DNA of 64,000 nt from Arthrobacter pascens (lineage in GTDB: Bacteria > Actinomycetota > Actinomycetes > Actinomycetales > Micrococcaceae): positions 1 through 64,000 of the forward strand of contig NZ_JAUSWY010000001.1 in the NCBI RefSeq assembly GCF_030815585.1, in the 5' to 3' direction. The notes under the pieces were generated by a model that was not told the origin of the DNA, did not search any database, and saw nothing but the letters and a program-made list of their open reading frames with translations. Shown here one piece after another: positions 30,889 to 39,223 of the stretch (position 1 is the stretch's first letter; each line of letters starts with the position of its first letter). The position numbers and the translations under genes were made by a program.

Positions 30889-32355
30889 ATGAGTACAACC
30901 AAAGACATGACCCAGTCGATCATGAGGCGAAAGCCAATCGACGACATTGAAGAAGAAAATAAACACAGCGGGCTGTTCAAGTCCCTGGGACTGTGGCAAC
31001 TCACGGCCATCGGCGTCGGCGGCATTATCGGCGTCGGGATATTCTCCCTCGCAGGACTGGTGGCGGCCGGCAATGAAACCACGCCGGGCGTGGGGCCCGC
31101 GGTGCTGATTTCGTTCCTGGTCGCCGGCCTGGCCTCGGCGGCGGCCGCCCTGTCCTACGCGGAGTTCGCGGGAATGATTCCCCGGGCCGGTTCCGCCTAC
31201 ACCTACGGCTATGTCGCCTTGGGCGAAGTGATCGGCTGGTTCATCGGCTGGGACCTCCTCCTCGAATACATCGCCATTGTGGCTGTGGTGGCCATCGGTA
31301 TCTCCGGCTACTTCGATGCCTTCCTTTCCGGGATCGGTATCCACATGCCTATCTGGATGTCCTCCACGCCGGATGAGGGCAAGGGCGGCATCATTAACAT
31401 CCCGGCGATCGTCGTCTGCCTGGTCGTGACCTGGATTTTGTCCCGTGGTACCAAGGCCTTCGGCCGGTTCGAACTGGTAGCCGTGGCCATCAAGGTCGTC
31501 CTGATTCTCTTCATCATCGGCCTGGGCATCTTCTACATCGATACCAACAACTACAACCCGTTCATGCCCAGCGGCTTTGGCCCGGTGCTGGCGGGCTCTG
31601 CGACCGTCTTCTTCGCTGTTTTCGGTTATGACGCTATGAGTACGGCAGCTGAGGAAGCCAAGGACGGCAAGAAGCACATGCCGAAGGCCATCGTCCTGTC
31701 CCTCATCATCGCGATGCTCCTTTACGTCGCAGCCACCCTGGTTCTGACCGGTATGCAGAACTACAAGGACATCGACCCCAAGGCCGGTTTTGCCTCGGCA
31801 TTCACGGGTGTGGGCCTGCCGGTGATTGCCACTATCATCTCCGTCTTCGCGGTGCTTTCCATCCTGACCGTTATGCTGACCTTCCTCCTCGGCGTCACCC
31901 GCGTCTGGTTCTCCATGAGCCGTGATGGCCTGCTCCCGGGCTGGTTCTCCAAGACCGACCGGCACGGCACTCCACAGCGCGTCACCTGGATTGCCGGCAT
32001 CGCCTCTGCACTGCTGGCAGGCGTGTTCCCGATCAAGGCCGTCGCGGACCTCACCAATATCGGCATTCTGGCCGCGTTTGTCGTCGTCTGCTTCTCTGTG
32101 ATCGTGTTCCGCTACAAGAGGCCCGACGCCCCGCGTACCTTCCGCCTGCCCCTCATGCCAGTTATCCCCGCCTTTGGTGTGTTGGCATCGGCATTCCTGA
32201 TGTTCCAGCTGCACTGGGAGACCTGGGCCCGGTTCGGCGTCTGGCTCGTAATCGGCCTGGCGATCTACTTCTTCTATGGTCGCAAGCACTCGCTGATGAA
32301 TCCCAACAGCCCGCGCCACGAGGAGTTGGAGGAGATGCATCGCCCCGTCGGCTGA
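30889..32355 (+). CDS. APC-superfamily amino acid permease
   Basis: 488 residues from the ATG at 30889, which has CAGGAG seven bases upstream; an ATG at 30814 is too early. About 12 membrane helices. APC signature regions are present: GVGGIIGVGIFSLAG in helix 1, AEFAGMIPRAGSAYTYGYVALGE, and FFAVFGYDAMSTAAEEAKD. It resembles the CAT/YfnA-like cationic or neutral amino-acid permeases. Shared promoter elements with putA suggest proline or a related amino acid as the substrate. The gene ends at a 17-bp hairpin inside the repeat array. Confidence 0.93.
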   Translation: MSTTKDMTQSIMRRKPIDDIEEENKHSGLFKSLGLWQLTAIGVGGIIGVGIFSLAGLVAAGNETTPGVGPAVLISFLVAGLASAAAALSYAEFAGMIPRAGSAYTYGYVALGEVIGWFIGWDLLLEYIAIVAVVAIGISGYFDAFLSGIGIHMPIWMSSTPDEGKGGIINIPAIVVCLVVTWILSRGTKAFGRFELVAVAIKVVLILFIIGLGIFYIDTNNYNPFMPSGFGPVLAGSATVFFAVFGYDAMSTAAEEAKDGKKHMPKAIVLSLIIAMLLYVAATLVLTGMQNYKDIDPKAGFASAFTGVGLPVIATIISVFAVLSILTVMLTFLLGVTRVWFSMSRDGLLPGWFSKTDRHGTPQRVTWIAGIASALLAGVFPIKAVADLTNIGILAAFVVVCFSVIVFRYKRPDAPRTFRLPLMPVIPAFGVLASAFLMFQLHWETWARFGVWLVIGLAIYFFYGRKHSLMNPNSPRHEELEEMHRPVG

Positions 32356-32370
32356 CCCCTTCCCGGGACG

Positions 32371-32585
32371 CTCTCTCACCTTTCGCAGCTTTTTCCCGGG
32401 ACGCTCTCTCACTTTTGGTGCGGGAATGATGAACCCTCTCTCACATCCTGTGAGGGAGGGTTCATCTGTTGTGATGGAAGTGAGAGAGGGTTGGCCCAAA
32501 AGGTGCAGGAAGTGAGAGAGCGTTCCGTGAAATGCCGCAGGAAGTGAGAGAGGGTTGGCCCAAAAGATGCAGGAAGTGAGAGAGC
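32371..32585. repeat. Second 32-bp-period repeat array, inverted and direct halves around a hairpin
   Basis: Three minus-oriented copies of the core (CTCTCTCAC at 32371, 32404, 32436) are followed by a hairpin whose right arm holds a plus-oriented copy (32450), then four plus copies of GAAGTGAGAGAG at 32477, 32509, 32541 and 32573. The last four are exactly 32 bp apart; the minus copies are 33 and 32 bp apart. The unit (GCAGGAAGTGAGAGAG, then GTTGGCCCAAAA) is the same as in 5930-6043 with a few changes. It lies between the permease and putA. Confidence 0.88.
32428..32466 (+). terminator. Hairpin inside the repeat array, permease terminator
   Basis: Arms 32428-32444 and 32450-32466 (17 bp, one T-G wobble) with a five-base loop. 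The left arm includes one minus copy and the right arm one plus copy of the repeat core. It is 73 nt downstream of the permease stop, suitable for termination or transcript protection, though no T-tract follows directly. Confidence 0.65.
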
Positions 32586-32634
32586 GTTGGCGGATTTTCC
32601 GAACGTTCGGACGGGGGATTAAATCATCGGTTTT

Positions 32635-32693
32635 TCTAACCTGTATTACTTAGAAAACATCGCTTTATCTTATGTGAATCGAGGCTCATACTG
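32635..32693 (+). promoter_or_regulatory. putA: Tripartite promoter element of putA (copy 2)
   Basis: TCTAA (32635-32639), N10, TTAGA (32650-32654), N13, TCTTATG (32668-32674), N12, CATACTG (32687-32693). Only one base differs within the conserved blocks from copy 1, while the intervening sequence is different, as expected for a selected regulatory site. putA starts 45 bp downstream. Confidence 0.7.
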
Positions 32694-32737
32694 ATGAATG
32701 AGACCCCCTCCGCACCAAGGAAAGTACGAGTACCGCC

Positions 32738-35700
32738 ATGACGAACATTGCAATGAAGACCGGTGTGAATGCCGGACCGGCCAGCTCCACCCGGCGATCA
32801 GATGTGCCTCAGGCCCAGGCTCTCGCGGCGGACACCATCGCGCTGGTTCGCCACTGGTTGACCGAGGCTGCGAAGGTTCCGGTGGACGCCTCTGCAGAAC
32901 AGCTTGCAGGCGTCCTCAAGGACCCCAACGGCCTGGACTTCACGGTGGGCTTTGTGGACGGCGTAGTCCGCCCTGACGACATTCACGTGGCTGCCCGCAA
33001 CCTGGCGGCCTTGGCCCCCAAGGTTCCCGCGTTCCTTCCGTGGTACATGCGCAGTGCGGTCCGCGTCGGCGGCAGCATGGCACCCGTACTCCCGCAAGTT
33101 GTTATCCCCATCGCCCGCCGCGTGCTCCGCGAAATGGTGGGCCACCTCATCGTGGACGCCACCGACGCCAAGCTGGGTCCCGCCATCGCCAAGATCCGCA
33201 AGGAAGGCATCAAGCTCAACGTGAACCTCCTCGGCGAAGCCGTGCTGGGTGAGCACGAGGCCTCCCGCCGGCTCGAAGGAACCCACACACTGTTGTCCCG
33301 TCCGGACGTGGACTACGTCTCCATCAAGGTCTCCTCCACCGTGGCCCCGCACTCGCCCTGGGCCTTCGATGAGGCCGTGGCACACGTCGTGGAAAAGCTC
33401 ACCCCACTGTTTGCCAAAGCCGCGTCCTACGCCGGCGGCGGACAGAAGGCCAAGTTCATTAACCTGGACATGGAGGAATACAAGGACCTGGACATGACCA
33501 TCGCGGTCTTCACCCGGATCCTGGACAAGCCCGAGTTCAAGGACCTCGAGGCCGGAATCGTGCTGCAGGCCTACCTTCCGGACGCGCTCTCCGCCATGAT
33601 CCGCCTCCAGGAGTGGGCCGCTGCCCGTCGCGCCGATGGCGGCGCCGCCATCAAGGTGCGTGTGGTCAAGGGCGCCAACCTGCCCATGGAACAGGTTGAG
33701 GCCTCCGTGCACGGCTGGCCGCTGGCTACCTGCAGCAGCAAGCAGGACTCGGATACCAACTACAAGCGCGTCATCAACTACTCGCTGCACCCGGAGCGGA
33801 TCCGCAACATCCGGATCGGCGTGGCCGGCCACAACCTTTTTGACATCGCTTTTGCCTGGCTGCTGGCCAAGCAGCGGGGCGTCGAATCCGGCATCGAGTT
33901 CGAAATGCTCCTTGGTATGGCGCAGGGCCAGGCTGAAGCTGTGAAGAAGGACGTCGGCTCGCTGCTGCTGTACACCCCGGTGGTGCACCCGGCAGAGTTC
34001 GACGTCGCCATCGCCTACCTGATCCGCCGTCTCGAAGAGGGCGCCAGCCAGGACAACTTCATGTCCGCAGTCTTTGAGCTGAGTGAGAACGAAGTCCTGT
34101 TCGAGCGCGAAAAGCAGCGTTTCGTCGCCTCCCTCGAAAAGCTCGACGGCGCCGTGCCGCCGGCCAGCCGCCAGCAGAACCGCAGCCTCCCGGCTGAGCC
34201 GATGCCGCGTGAGGGCTTCGAGAACACCCCGGACACCGACCCGTCCCTGCCCGCCAACCGCGACTGGGGCCGGGCCATCCTGGAGCGCGTCCCGTCCTCA
34301 ACCTTGGGCAACGCCTCCGTCGAAGCAGCCACCATCACCGACGCCGACACCCTCAACGCCGTGATCGATACAGCCGTGGAAAAGGGCAAGGCCTGGGCGG
34401 CGCTCTCCGGCGACGAGCGCGCGCAGATCCTGCACCGCGCCGGCGACTTCCTGGAGGCCCGGCGCGCCGACCTCCTGGAGGTCATGGCCAGCGAAACAGG
34501 CAAGACCCTCGACCAGGGCGATCCCGAGGTCAGCGAAGCCGTGGACTTTGCCCACTACTACGCCGAGTCGGCCCGCAAACTGGAAAAGGTCGACGGCGCC
34601 ACGTTTGTTCCAGCCAGGCTCACTTTGGTGACCCCGCCCTGGAACTTCCCGGTAGCGATCCCCGCAGGGTCGGCCCTGGCGGCGCTGGCCGCCGGCTCCG
34701 CCGTCGTCATCAAGCCTGCCAAGCAGGCCCGCCGCAGCGGTGCCGTGATGGTCGAGGCACTGTGGGAAGCCGGCGTACCGCGTGACGTGCTCACCATGGT
34801 GCAACTGGGTGAGCGGGAACTTGGCCAGCAGCTGATCTCCCACCCGGCTGTGGACCGCGTGATCCTTACCGGCGGCTACGAGACCGCCGAGCTGTTCCGT
34901 TCCTTCCGCAAGGACCTCCCGCTCCTGGCCGAGACCAGCGGCAAGAACGCCATCATCGTTACTCCGAGCGCCGACTTTGACCTCGCGGCCAAGGATGCTG
35001 CGTACTCCGCGTTCGGCCACGCCGGCCAGAAGTGCTCGGCAGCCTCACTGGTGATCCTGGTGGGCTCGGTCGCAACGTCCAAGCGGTTCCACAACCAGCT
35101 GCTCGACGCCGTGACCTCCCTGAAGGTGGGCTACCCCCAGGACCCCACCAGCCAGATGGGACCGATCATCGAGCCGGCAAACGGCAAGCTGCTCAACGCC
35201 CTCACCACGCTGGATGAAGGCGAGAGCTGGGCCGTTGAGCCCAAGAAGCTGGACGAGACCGGCCGCCTGTGGAGCCCGGGTGTCAAGTACGGCGTCCAGC
35301 GGGGGTCCTACTTCCACCGGACCGAATTCTTCGGACCGGTGCTGGGCATCATGACCGCTGACACACTGGAGGAGGCCATCGCCATCCAGAACCAGATCGA
35401 GTACGGCCTCACGGCAGGCCTGCACTCGCTGAACTCGGACGAAATGGCTACCTGGTTGGACACTATCCAGGCCGGAAACCTCTACGTGAACCGGGGCATC
35501 ACCGGGGCCATCGTGCAGCGCCAGCCGTTCGGCGGCTGGAAGAAGTCGGCCATAGGGGCCGGCACCAAGGCGGGCGGCCCCAACTACCTGGCTGGCCTGG
35601 GTGATTGGGTGAGCAAGGAGAGCCTTGCGGGCTCAGCCGTCACCAACCCCGGCGTCCGCCGGATCGCTGACGCAGCCAGGACTGCCCTGGAGCCGGCCGA

Positions 35701-36244
35701 GCTGGAGTGGCTGCAGCGTTCGCTGGCATCCGACGCCCACGCCTGGGCGGACGAGTTCGGCACCGCCAAGGACGTCTCCGGCCTAAGCGCGGAGCGGAAC
35801 ATCTTCCGCTACCGTTCCGTGCCAGTGACCATCCGCCTCTCTGAGGGTGCGCCGCTGGCGCACCTGGCGCGGACTGTGGCCGCAGGCGTGGTGGCGGGAT
35901 CGGACATCACGGTCTCCACCGCCGTCGAACTTCCCGCCCAGCTGCGTGCGGTGTTCACCGGGCTGGACATCAATGCGAAGGTGGAGTCCGACGCCGGCTG
36001 GCTGGCTTCAGCTGCGCACCTCGCCGCCGCAGGACAGCTGTCCGGTGCGCGGATCCGGCTGATCGGCGGGAACGCCACGGCTTTGGCTGAGGCCACGGAC
36101 GGGCGCCCCGACATAGCCGTTTACGCCCACGAGGTCACCGAGGCAGGGCGCGTGGAACTGCTGCCGTTCCTGCACGAGCAGGCCGTCAGCATCACCGCAC
36201 ACCGCTTCGGCACGCCGAACCACCTCTCGGACGCGCTCATCTAG
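32738..36244 (+). CDS. putA: Bifunctional proline dehydrogenase / L-glutamate gamma-semialdehyde dehydrogenase
   Basis: 1168 residues. PutA oxidises proline to P5C with FAD and then to glutamate with NAD+. The proline dehydrogenase barrel occupies about 120-440 (LEGTHTLLSRPDVDYVSIKVSS; VRVVKGANLPMEQ; NLFDIAFAWLLAKQRG). The ALDH domain covers about 520-980 with TLVTPPWNFPVAIP, catalytic Glu732 in LAETSGKN and nucleophile Cys766 in GQKCSA. A C-terminal 190-residue domain follows. The N-terminal RHH DNA-binding domain of enterobacterial PutA is missing, so it does not regulate its own gene; the LysR gene nearby may. It ends at the bidirectional hairpin at 36261. Confidence 0.96.
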   Translation: MTNIAMKTGVNAGPASSTRRSDVPQAQALAADTIALVRHWLTEAAKVPVDASAEQLAGVLKDPNGLDFTVGFVDGVVRPDDIHVAARNLAALAPKVPAFLPWYMRSAVRVGGSMAPVLPQVVIPIARRVLREMVGHLIVDATDAKLGPAIAKIRKEGIKLNVNLLGEAVLGEHEASRRLEGTHTLLSRPDVDYVSIKVSSTVAPHSPWAFDEAVAHVVEKLTPLFAKAASYAGGGQKAKFINLDMEEYKDLDMTIAVFTRILDKPEFKDLEAGIVLQAYLPDALSAMIRLQEWAAARRADGGAAIKVRVVKGANLPMEQVEASVHGWPLATCSSKQDSDTNYKRVINYSLHPERIRNIRIGVAGHNLFDIAFAWLLAKQRGVESGIEFEMLLGMAQGQAEAVKKDVGSLLLYTPVVHPAEFDVAIAYLIRRLEEGASQDNFMSAVFELSENEVLFEREKQRFVASLEKLDGAVPPASRQQNRSLPAEPMPREGFENTPDTDPSLPANRDWGRAILERVPSSTLGNASVEAATITDADTLNAVIDTAVEKGKAWAALSGDERAQILHRAGDFLEARRADLLEVMASETGKTLDQGDPEVSEAVDFAHYYAESARKLEKVDGATFVPARLTLVTPPWNFPVAIPAGSALAALAAGSAVVIKPAKQARRSGAVMVEALWEAGVPRDVLTMVQLGERELGQQLISHPAVDRVILTGGYETAELFRSFRKDLPLLAETSGKNAIIVTPSADFDLAAKDAAYSAFGHAGQKCSAASLVILVGSVATSKRFHNQLLDAVTSLKVGYPQDPTSQMGPIIEPANGKLLNALTTLDEGESWAVEPKKLDETGRLWSPGVKYGVQRGSYFHRTEFFGPVLGIMTADTLEEAIAIQNQIEYGLTAGLHSLNSDEMATWLDTIQAGNLYVNRGITGAIVQRQPFGGWKKSAIGAGTKAGGPNYLAGLGDWVSKESLAGSAVTNPGVRRIADAARTALEPAELEWLQRSLASDAHAWADEFGTAKDVSGLSAERNIFRYRSVPVTIRLSEGAPLAHLARTVAAGVVAGSDITVSTAVELPAQLRAVFTGLDINAKVESDAGWLASAAHLAAAGQLSGARIRLIGGNATALAEATDGRPDIAVYAHEVTEAGRVELLPFLHEQAVSITAHRFGTPNHLSDALI

Positions 36245-36260
36245 GCGCTGTTGGGAATGC

Positions 36261-36300
36261 GAAGGCAGGGCGGCCACCATTTGGTGACCGCCCGGCCTTC
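36261..36300. terminator. Bidirectional terminator between putA and the zinc-ribbon gene
   Basis: The stem GAAGGC-a-GGGCGGcCACCA pairs with TGGTGaCCGCCC-g-GCCTTC around a two-base TT. It covers 36261-36300, with only one mismatch and one internal single-base pair bulge (A/G). It is placed between convergent genes, 17 nt after the putA stop. Confidence 0.85.
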
Positions 36301-36366
36301 GCTGTATTTGTTGGTTCGTAACTTGTTGGCTCGCGCCGGTGCGCGGCGGCTAGAGACCTGCGGAAA

Positions 36367-36774
36367 TCAGCCCAAGTACCAGCCGGGAGGTGCCCAGGAC
36401 ATCGGAACGCTATGGGCGGAAAAATCTTCGCAGCGGGTGCAGGTGTAGGCAACCTCACCAAGGGTTCTTACCACCCCGTCACCCCGGAAGACGGGCGGGA
36501 CATAGGACTCAAGGTAGATGAATTCGTCGGTGCCGCACTTTTCGCAGGTGGGCTTGCCGACGTATTCGGACTCCACATACTTGGCGACGCTGGCGCCGAG
36601 ATTGGAATGGTGCGTCGTGGTCAGCGGGTGCGCGTTGTTCAGTGGGCGTGCACCGTGAGCTGTGCGTAATTGGGTGTTCCTGGCTGTCGTCATTGGCTGC
36701 CTATCCCGAGCACGACTGCCCATGGGCTGCAGGGCGTGCTCGTGTTGTTTGAACTGGCCCTCTGCTTGACCCAT
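36367..36774 (-). CDS. Small zinc-ribbon-like protein
   Basis: 135 residues as the longest frame; the family-like part starts later (ATG at 36693 gives 108 residues, and the conserved section begins near VAKYVESEYVGKP). Two CxxC pairs, CEKC and CTRC, about 33 residues apart, could bind zinc. The C-terminal VPMSWAPPGWYLG is hydrophobic and conserved-looking. The N-terminal 50 residues are low-complexity (His/Thr/Asn-rich). No named function recognised. It is a solitary gene, convergent with putA. The start is uncertain. Confidence 0.65.
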   Translation of the reverse strand: MGQAEGQFKQHEHALQPMGSRARDRQPMTTARNTQLRTAHGARPLNNAHPLTTTHHSNLGASVAKYVESEYVGKPTCEKCGTDEFIYLESYVPPVFRGDGVVRTLGEVAYTCTRCEDFSAHSVPMSWAPPGWYLG

Positions 36775-36854
36775 GAAAAACCAGCATAGATTATGCAGGC
36801 TTCTTCTTCAATGGTTTTGGCGCCTTGTCCGCAGTGCCCGGAAGGCCGCAGTGC

Positions 36855-37709
36855 TCAGGCGGATTTCTTCAGCGTCCTGCCCACAATGGCCTGAGTCAGG
36901 GCATCAATCACCTCGGCGTTGGCCAGCGGGTTGCGAATGAGGGTGAAATCGACGTCGCCGACCGGCGGCAGGTCGAAGCGGCGCGTGATGATTTTGAGGT
37001 CCTCCGGGACCAGAGACGACGGCATGACGGCCACGCCGATGCCCGCACGGACCGCTGCCAGCACGCCGCTGATCTGCCGGGTGGTGCAGGTGATCCGCCA
37101 GGTCCGGCCGTGGGATTCCAGGGCATCGATGGCCAGCTTCCGGCTGAGGCTGGGGGAGGGGTAGGCGATCAGCGGCACAGGATTGCCGGGCTCCAGCGAG
37201 GTCTGCTCCAGGCCCACCCAGGAGAAGGAATCGTGCTGGACCACGGTGCCGTCCTTGGCGCCGGCCACCCACTTTACAAACACGAGGTCAAGCTGGCCCG
37301 CGTTGAGTTTCTTGTAGAGCTGGTCGCTTTGGCCCACCGTCAGCTCAAGGTTGATCTGCGGGTAGATCTGCCGGAATTCACGCAGGATCCGGGGCAGGCC
37401 CGTGATGGCAAGGTCATCGGCCGTGCCGAAGCGCAGCCGGCCGCGCATCGCGGAGCCGGAGAAATAGCGCGAGGCGGCATCGTGGGCCGAGAGGATGGTG
37501 CGGGCGAACCCTGCCATGGCATCGCCGTTGTCCGTGAGCCGCACATCGCGGGTGTCCCTGGTGATCAGGACCCGCTTCGCGGCAGCTTCCAGTTTGCGCA
37601 CGTGCTGGCTGATGGTTGGCTGCGCCAGGCCAAGCCGCTCGGCTGCTTTGGTGAAGCTGAGCGTCTCGGCCACAGCAAGGAAGGAGCGGAGCTGGGTAGG
37701 TTCAAACAT
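36855..37709 (-). CDS. LysR-family transcriptional regulator
   Basis: 284 residues from the ATG at 37709, which has GGAG six bases upstream; an ATG four codons earlier is the alternative. The HTH is at about 15-40 (SFTKAAERLGLAQPTISQHVRKLE), then a periplasmic-binding-like effector domain. It is divergent from an MFS gene, and a perfect 8-bp palindrome (37749-37767) lies between them, so it probably regulates that exporter and itself. Effector unknown. Confidence 0.93.
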   Translation of the reverse strand: MFEPTQLRSFLAVAETLSFTKAAERLGLAQPTISQHVRKLEAAAKRVLITRDTRDVRLTDNGDAMAGFARTILSAHDAASRYFSGSAMRGRLRFGTADDLAITGLPRILREFRQIYPQINLELTVGQSDQLYKKLNAGQLDLVFVKWVAGAKDGTVVQHDSFSWVGLEQTSLEPGNPVPLIAYPSPSLSRKLAIDALESHGRTWRITCTTRQISGVLAAVRAGIGVAVMPSSLVPEDLKIITRRFDLPPVGDVDFTLIRNPLANAEVIDALTQAIVGRTLKKSA

Positions 37710-37748
37710 GAGGAACTCCATCGGCTGTGGCGGCTCCCGGAATGGGAG

Positions 37749-37767
37749 GCATTGCGTTTCGCAATGC
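37749..37767. promoter_or_regulatory. Palindromic operator between LysR and MFS genes
   Basis: GCATTGCG-TTT-CGCAATGC: perfect 8-bp arms with a 3-bp centre, 40 bp from the LysR start. Beyond it are AT-rich boxes (TTATAG, ACAATACG, TACATAAT) suitable for promoters. A LysR autoregulatory site is the simplest reading. Confidence 0.55.
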
Positions 37768-37858
37768 GACTTATAGACACAATACGCTTACATAATCACC
37801 CTGGCCCGGCCTAGCGTTAAGGGCATCCCAGCCCGCCCGCTTCCTTGAGGACACCCCT

Positions 37859-39223
37859 GTGGCACCCCCACCGCCGTCGTCGGCAACCGTCAGCCAGCCC
37901 GTCATCGATTCCGCCTCCCCCGAAACCCAGCCCATCGCCGTCGTCAGTGAGCACCTGCCGTGGAGGCACACGTTCATCTCACTGAAGGTGCCCAACTTCC
38001 GCATCTTCGCGATCGGGCACTTCGTGGCCGTGATCGCCGTCTGGATGCAGCGCATCGCCCAGGACTGGATGGTCCTGGAACTGTCCGGCTCTGTCACTGC
38101 AGTGGGCATCACGGTGGCGCTGCAGTTCATGCCGTCGCTCTTCCTGGGTCCGTGGGGCGGCATGATGGCGGACAGGTTCGCCAAGCGGAAGATCCTGATC
38201 CTGTGCCAGTGTATGGCCGGCATCCTCGCGGCTGCGCTCGCCACCCTGAGCCTCACCGGCGTGGTGGAGGTCTGGCACGTCTACGTCATCGCGCTGGTGC
38301 TGGGCCTGGTCACCGTGCTGGACCAGCCCGCGCGGCAGGTGTTCGTCAATGAGCTGGTGGGTCCCAAGTACCTCCGCAATGCCATCAGCGTCAACTCCAC
38401 CACGTTCCAACTGGGCGGGCTGATCGGCCCTGCACTGGCGGGACTTCTGCTCACCGCCGTCGGAGCCGGCTGGGCCTTCGCCGCGAACGCCCTGGCATGC
38501 TGTTCCACGGTCACCATGCTGCTGCTCCTGCGGAAGGACCAGCTGATTGTGAGTACGCCCGCGCCCAAACGCAAGGGCATGCTGCGCGAAGGCCTGCGGT
38601 ACGCGCTCAGCAAACCCACCATCTACTGGCCGTGGCTGATGGCCGGCTTCATCGCTGTCTTTGCCATGAGCCTTCCGGTCCTGCTGGCCGCTTTTGCGGA
38701 CCGCGTGTTCGACGTCGGGGCCGGCGGCTACGGCCTGCTCAACGCCCTGGTGGCCTTGGGTGCCCTGGCCGGTGCCGTCGCTTCCACCCGGCGGCGCCAG
38801 CTGCGGCTACGCTCCGTGGTGTTCTGCGCCGGGATGTACGGAGTCATGCTGTGCCTGGCGGCGCTGGCGCCGTCCATGCTGTGGTTCGGCGCGGTGATGG
38901 TGCTGTCCGGGTTCTGGTGCCTGATGTTCCTCACGGGTTCCAACCAGCTGGTCCAGATCAGCTCCAACATGGGGATCCGCGGACGCGTCATGAGCCTATA
39001 CATCATGGTGCTCATCGGCGGGCAAGCCATCGGCGGTCCCATGCTCGGCTGGATCGCCGAACATGCGGATCCGCACGTGGCCCTGCTGGTGTCCGGCGGG
39101 GTGCCGGCGCTGGCCGCCTTGGCTGTCGCCGTCGTGCTTGCCCGCAAAGGTGCCCTGCTGCTCAAAGTGGATCTGAAGGACCGCCGCCTGCTGCGGATCG
39201 TCACCCGGCCCACCGCGGCCTAA
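37859..39223 (+). CDS. MFS transporter, DHA3/EntS-like
   Basis: 454 residues from a GTG start with GAGG nine bases upstream. The first 40 residues are a Pro/Ser/Val-rich cytoplasmic tail, then about 12 helices. The MFS loop motif GPWGGMMADRFAKRKIL lies after helix 2, and VLDQPARQVFVNELVGPKYLRNAIS is typical of the EntS/DHA3 drug or siderophore exporter group. Its stop overlaps the convergent stop of the CEOS-like gene by 3 bases. Substrate unknown. Confidence 0.9.
   Translation: MAPPPPSSATVSQPVIDSASPETQPIAVVSEHLPWRHTFISLKVPNFRIFAIGHFVAVIAVWMQRIAQDWMVLELSGSVTAVGITVALQFMPSLFLGPWGGMMADRFAKRKILILCQCMAGILAAALATLSLTGVVEVWHVYVIALVLGLVTVLDQPARQVFVNELVGPKYLRNAISVNSTTFQLGGLIGPALAGLLLTAVGAGWAFAANALACCSTVTMLLLLRKDQLIVSTPAPKRKGMLREGLRYALSKPTIYWPWLMAGFIAVFAMSLPVLLAAFADRVFDVGAGGYGLLNALVALGALAGAVASTRRRQLRLRSVVFCAGMYGVMLCLAALAPSMLWFGAVMVLSGFWCLMFLTGSNQLVQISSNMGIRGRVMSLYIMVLIGGQAIGGPMLGWIAEHADPHVALLVSGGVPALAALAVAVVLARKGALLLKVDLKDRRLLRIVTRPTAA

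Noticed and set aside
30676..32499. 607-codon minus-strand frame opposite the APC permease
   Set aside because: It is a shadow of the plus-strand gene: composition is Glu/Gly/His/Arg-rich without any family motif, and the opposite strand has a clear membrane transporter with a ribosome binding site.
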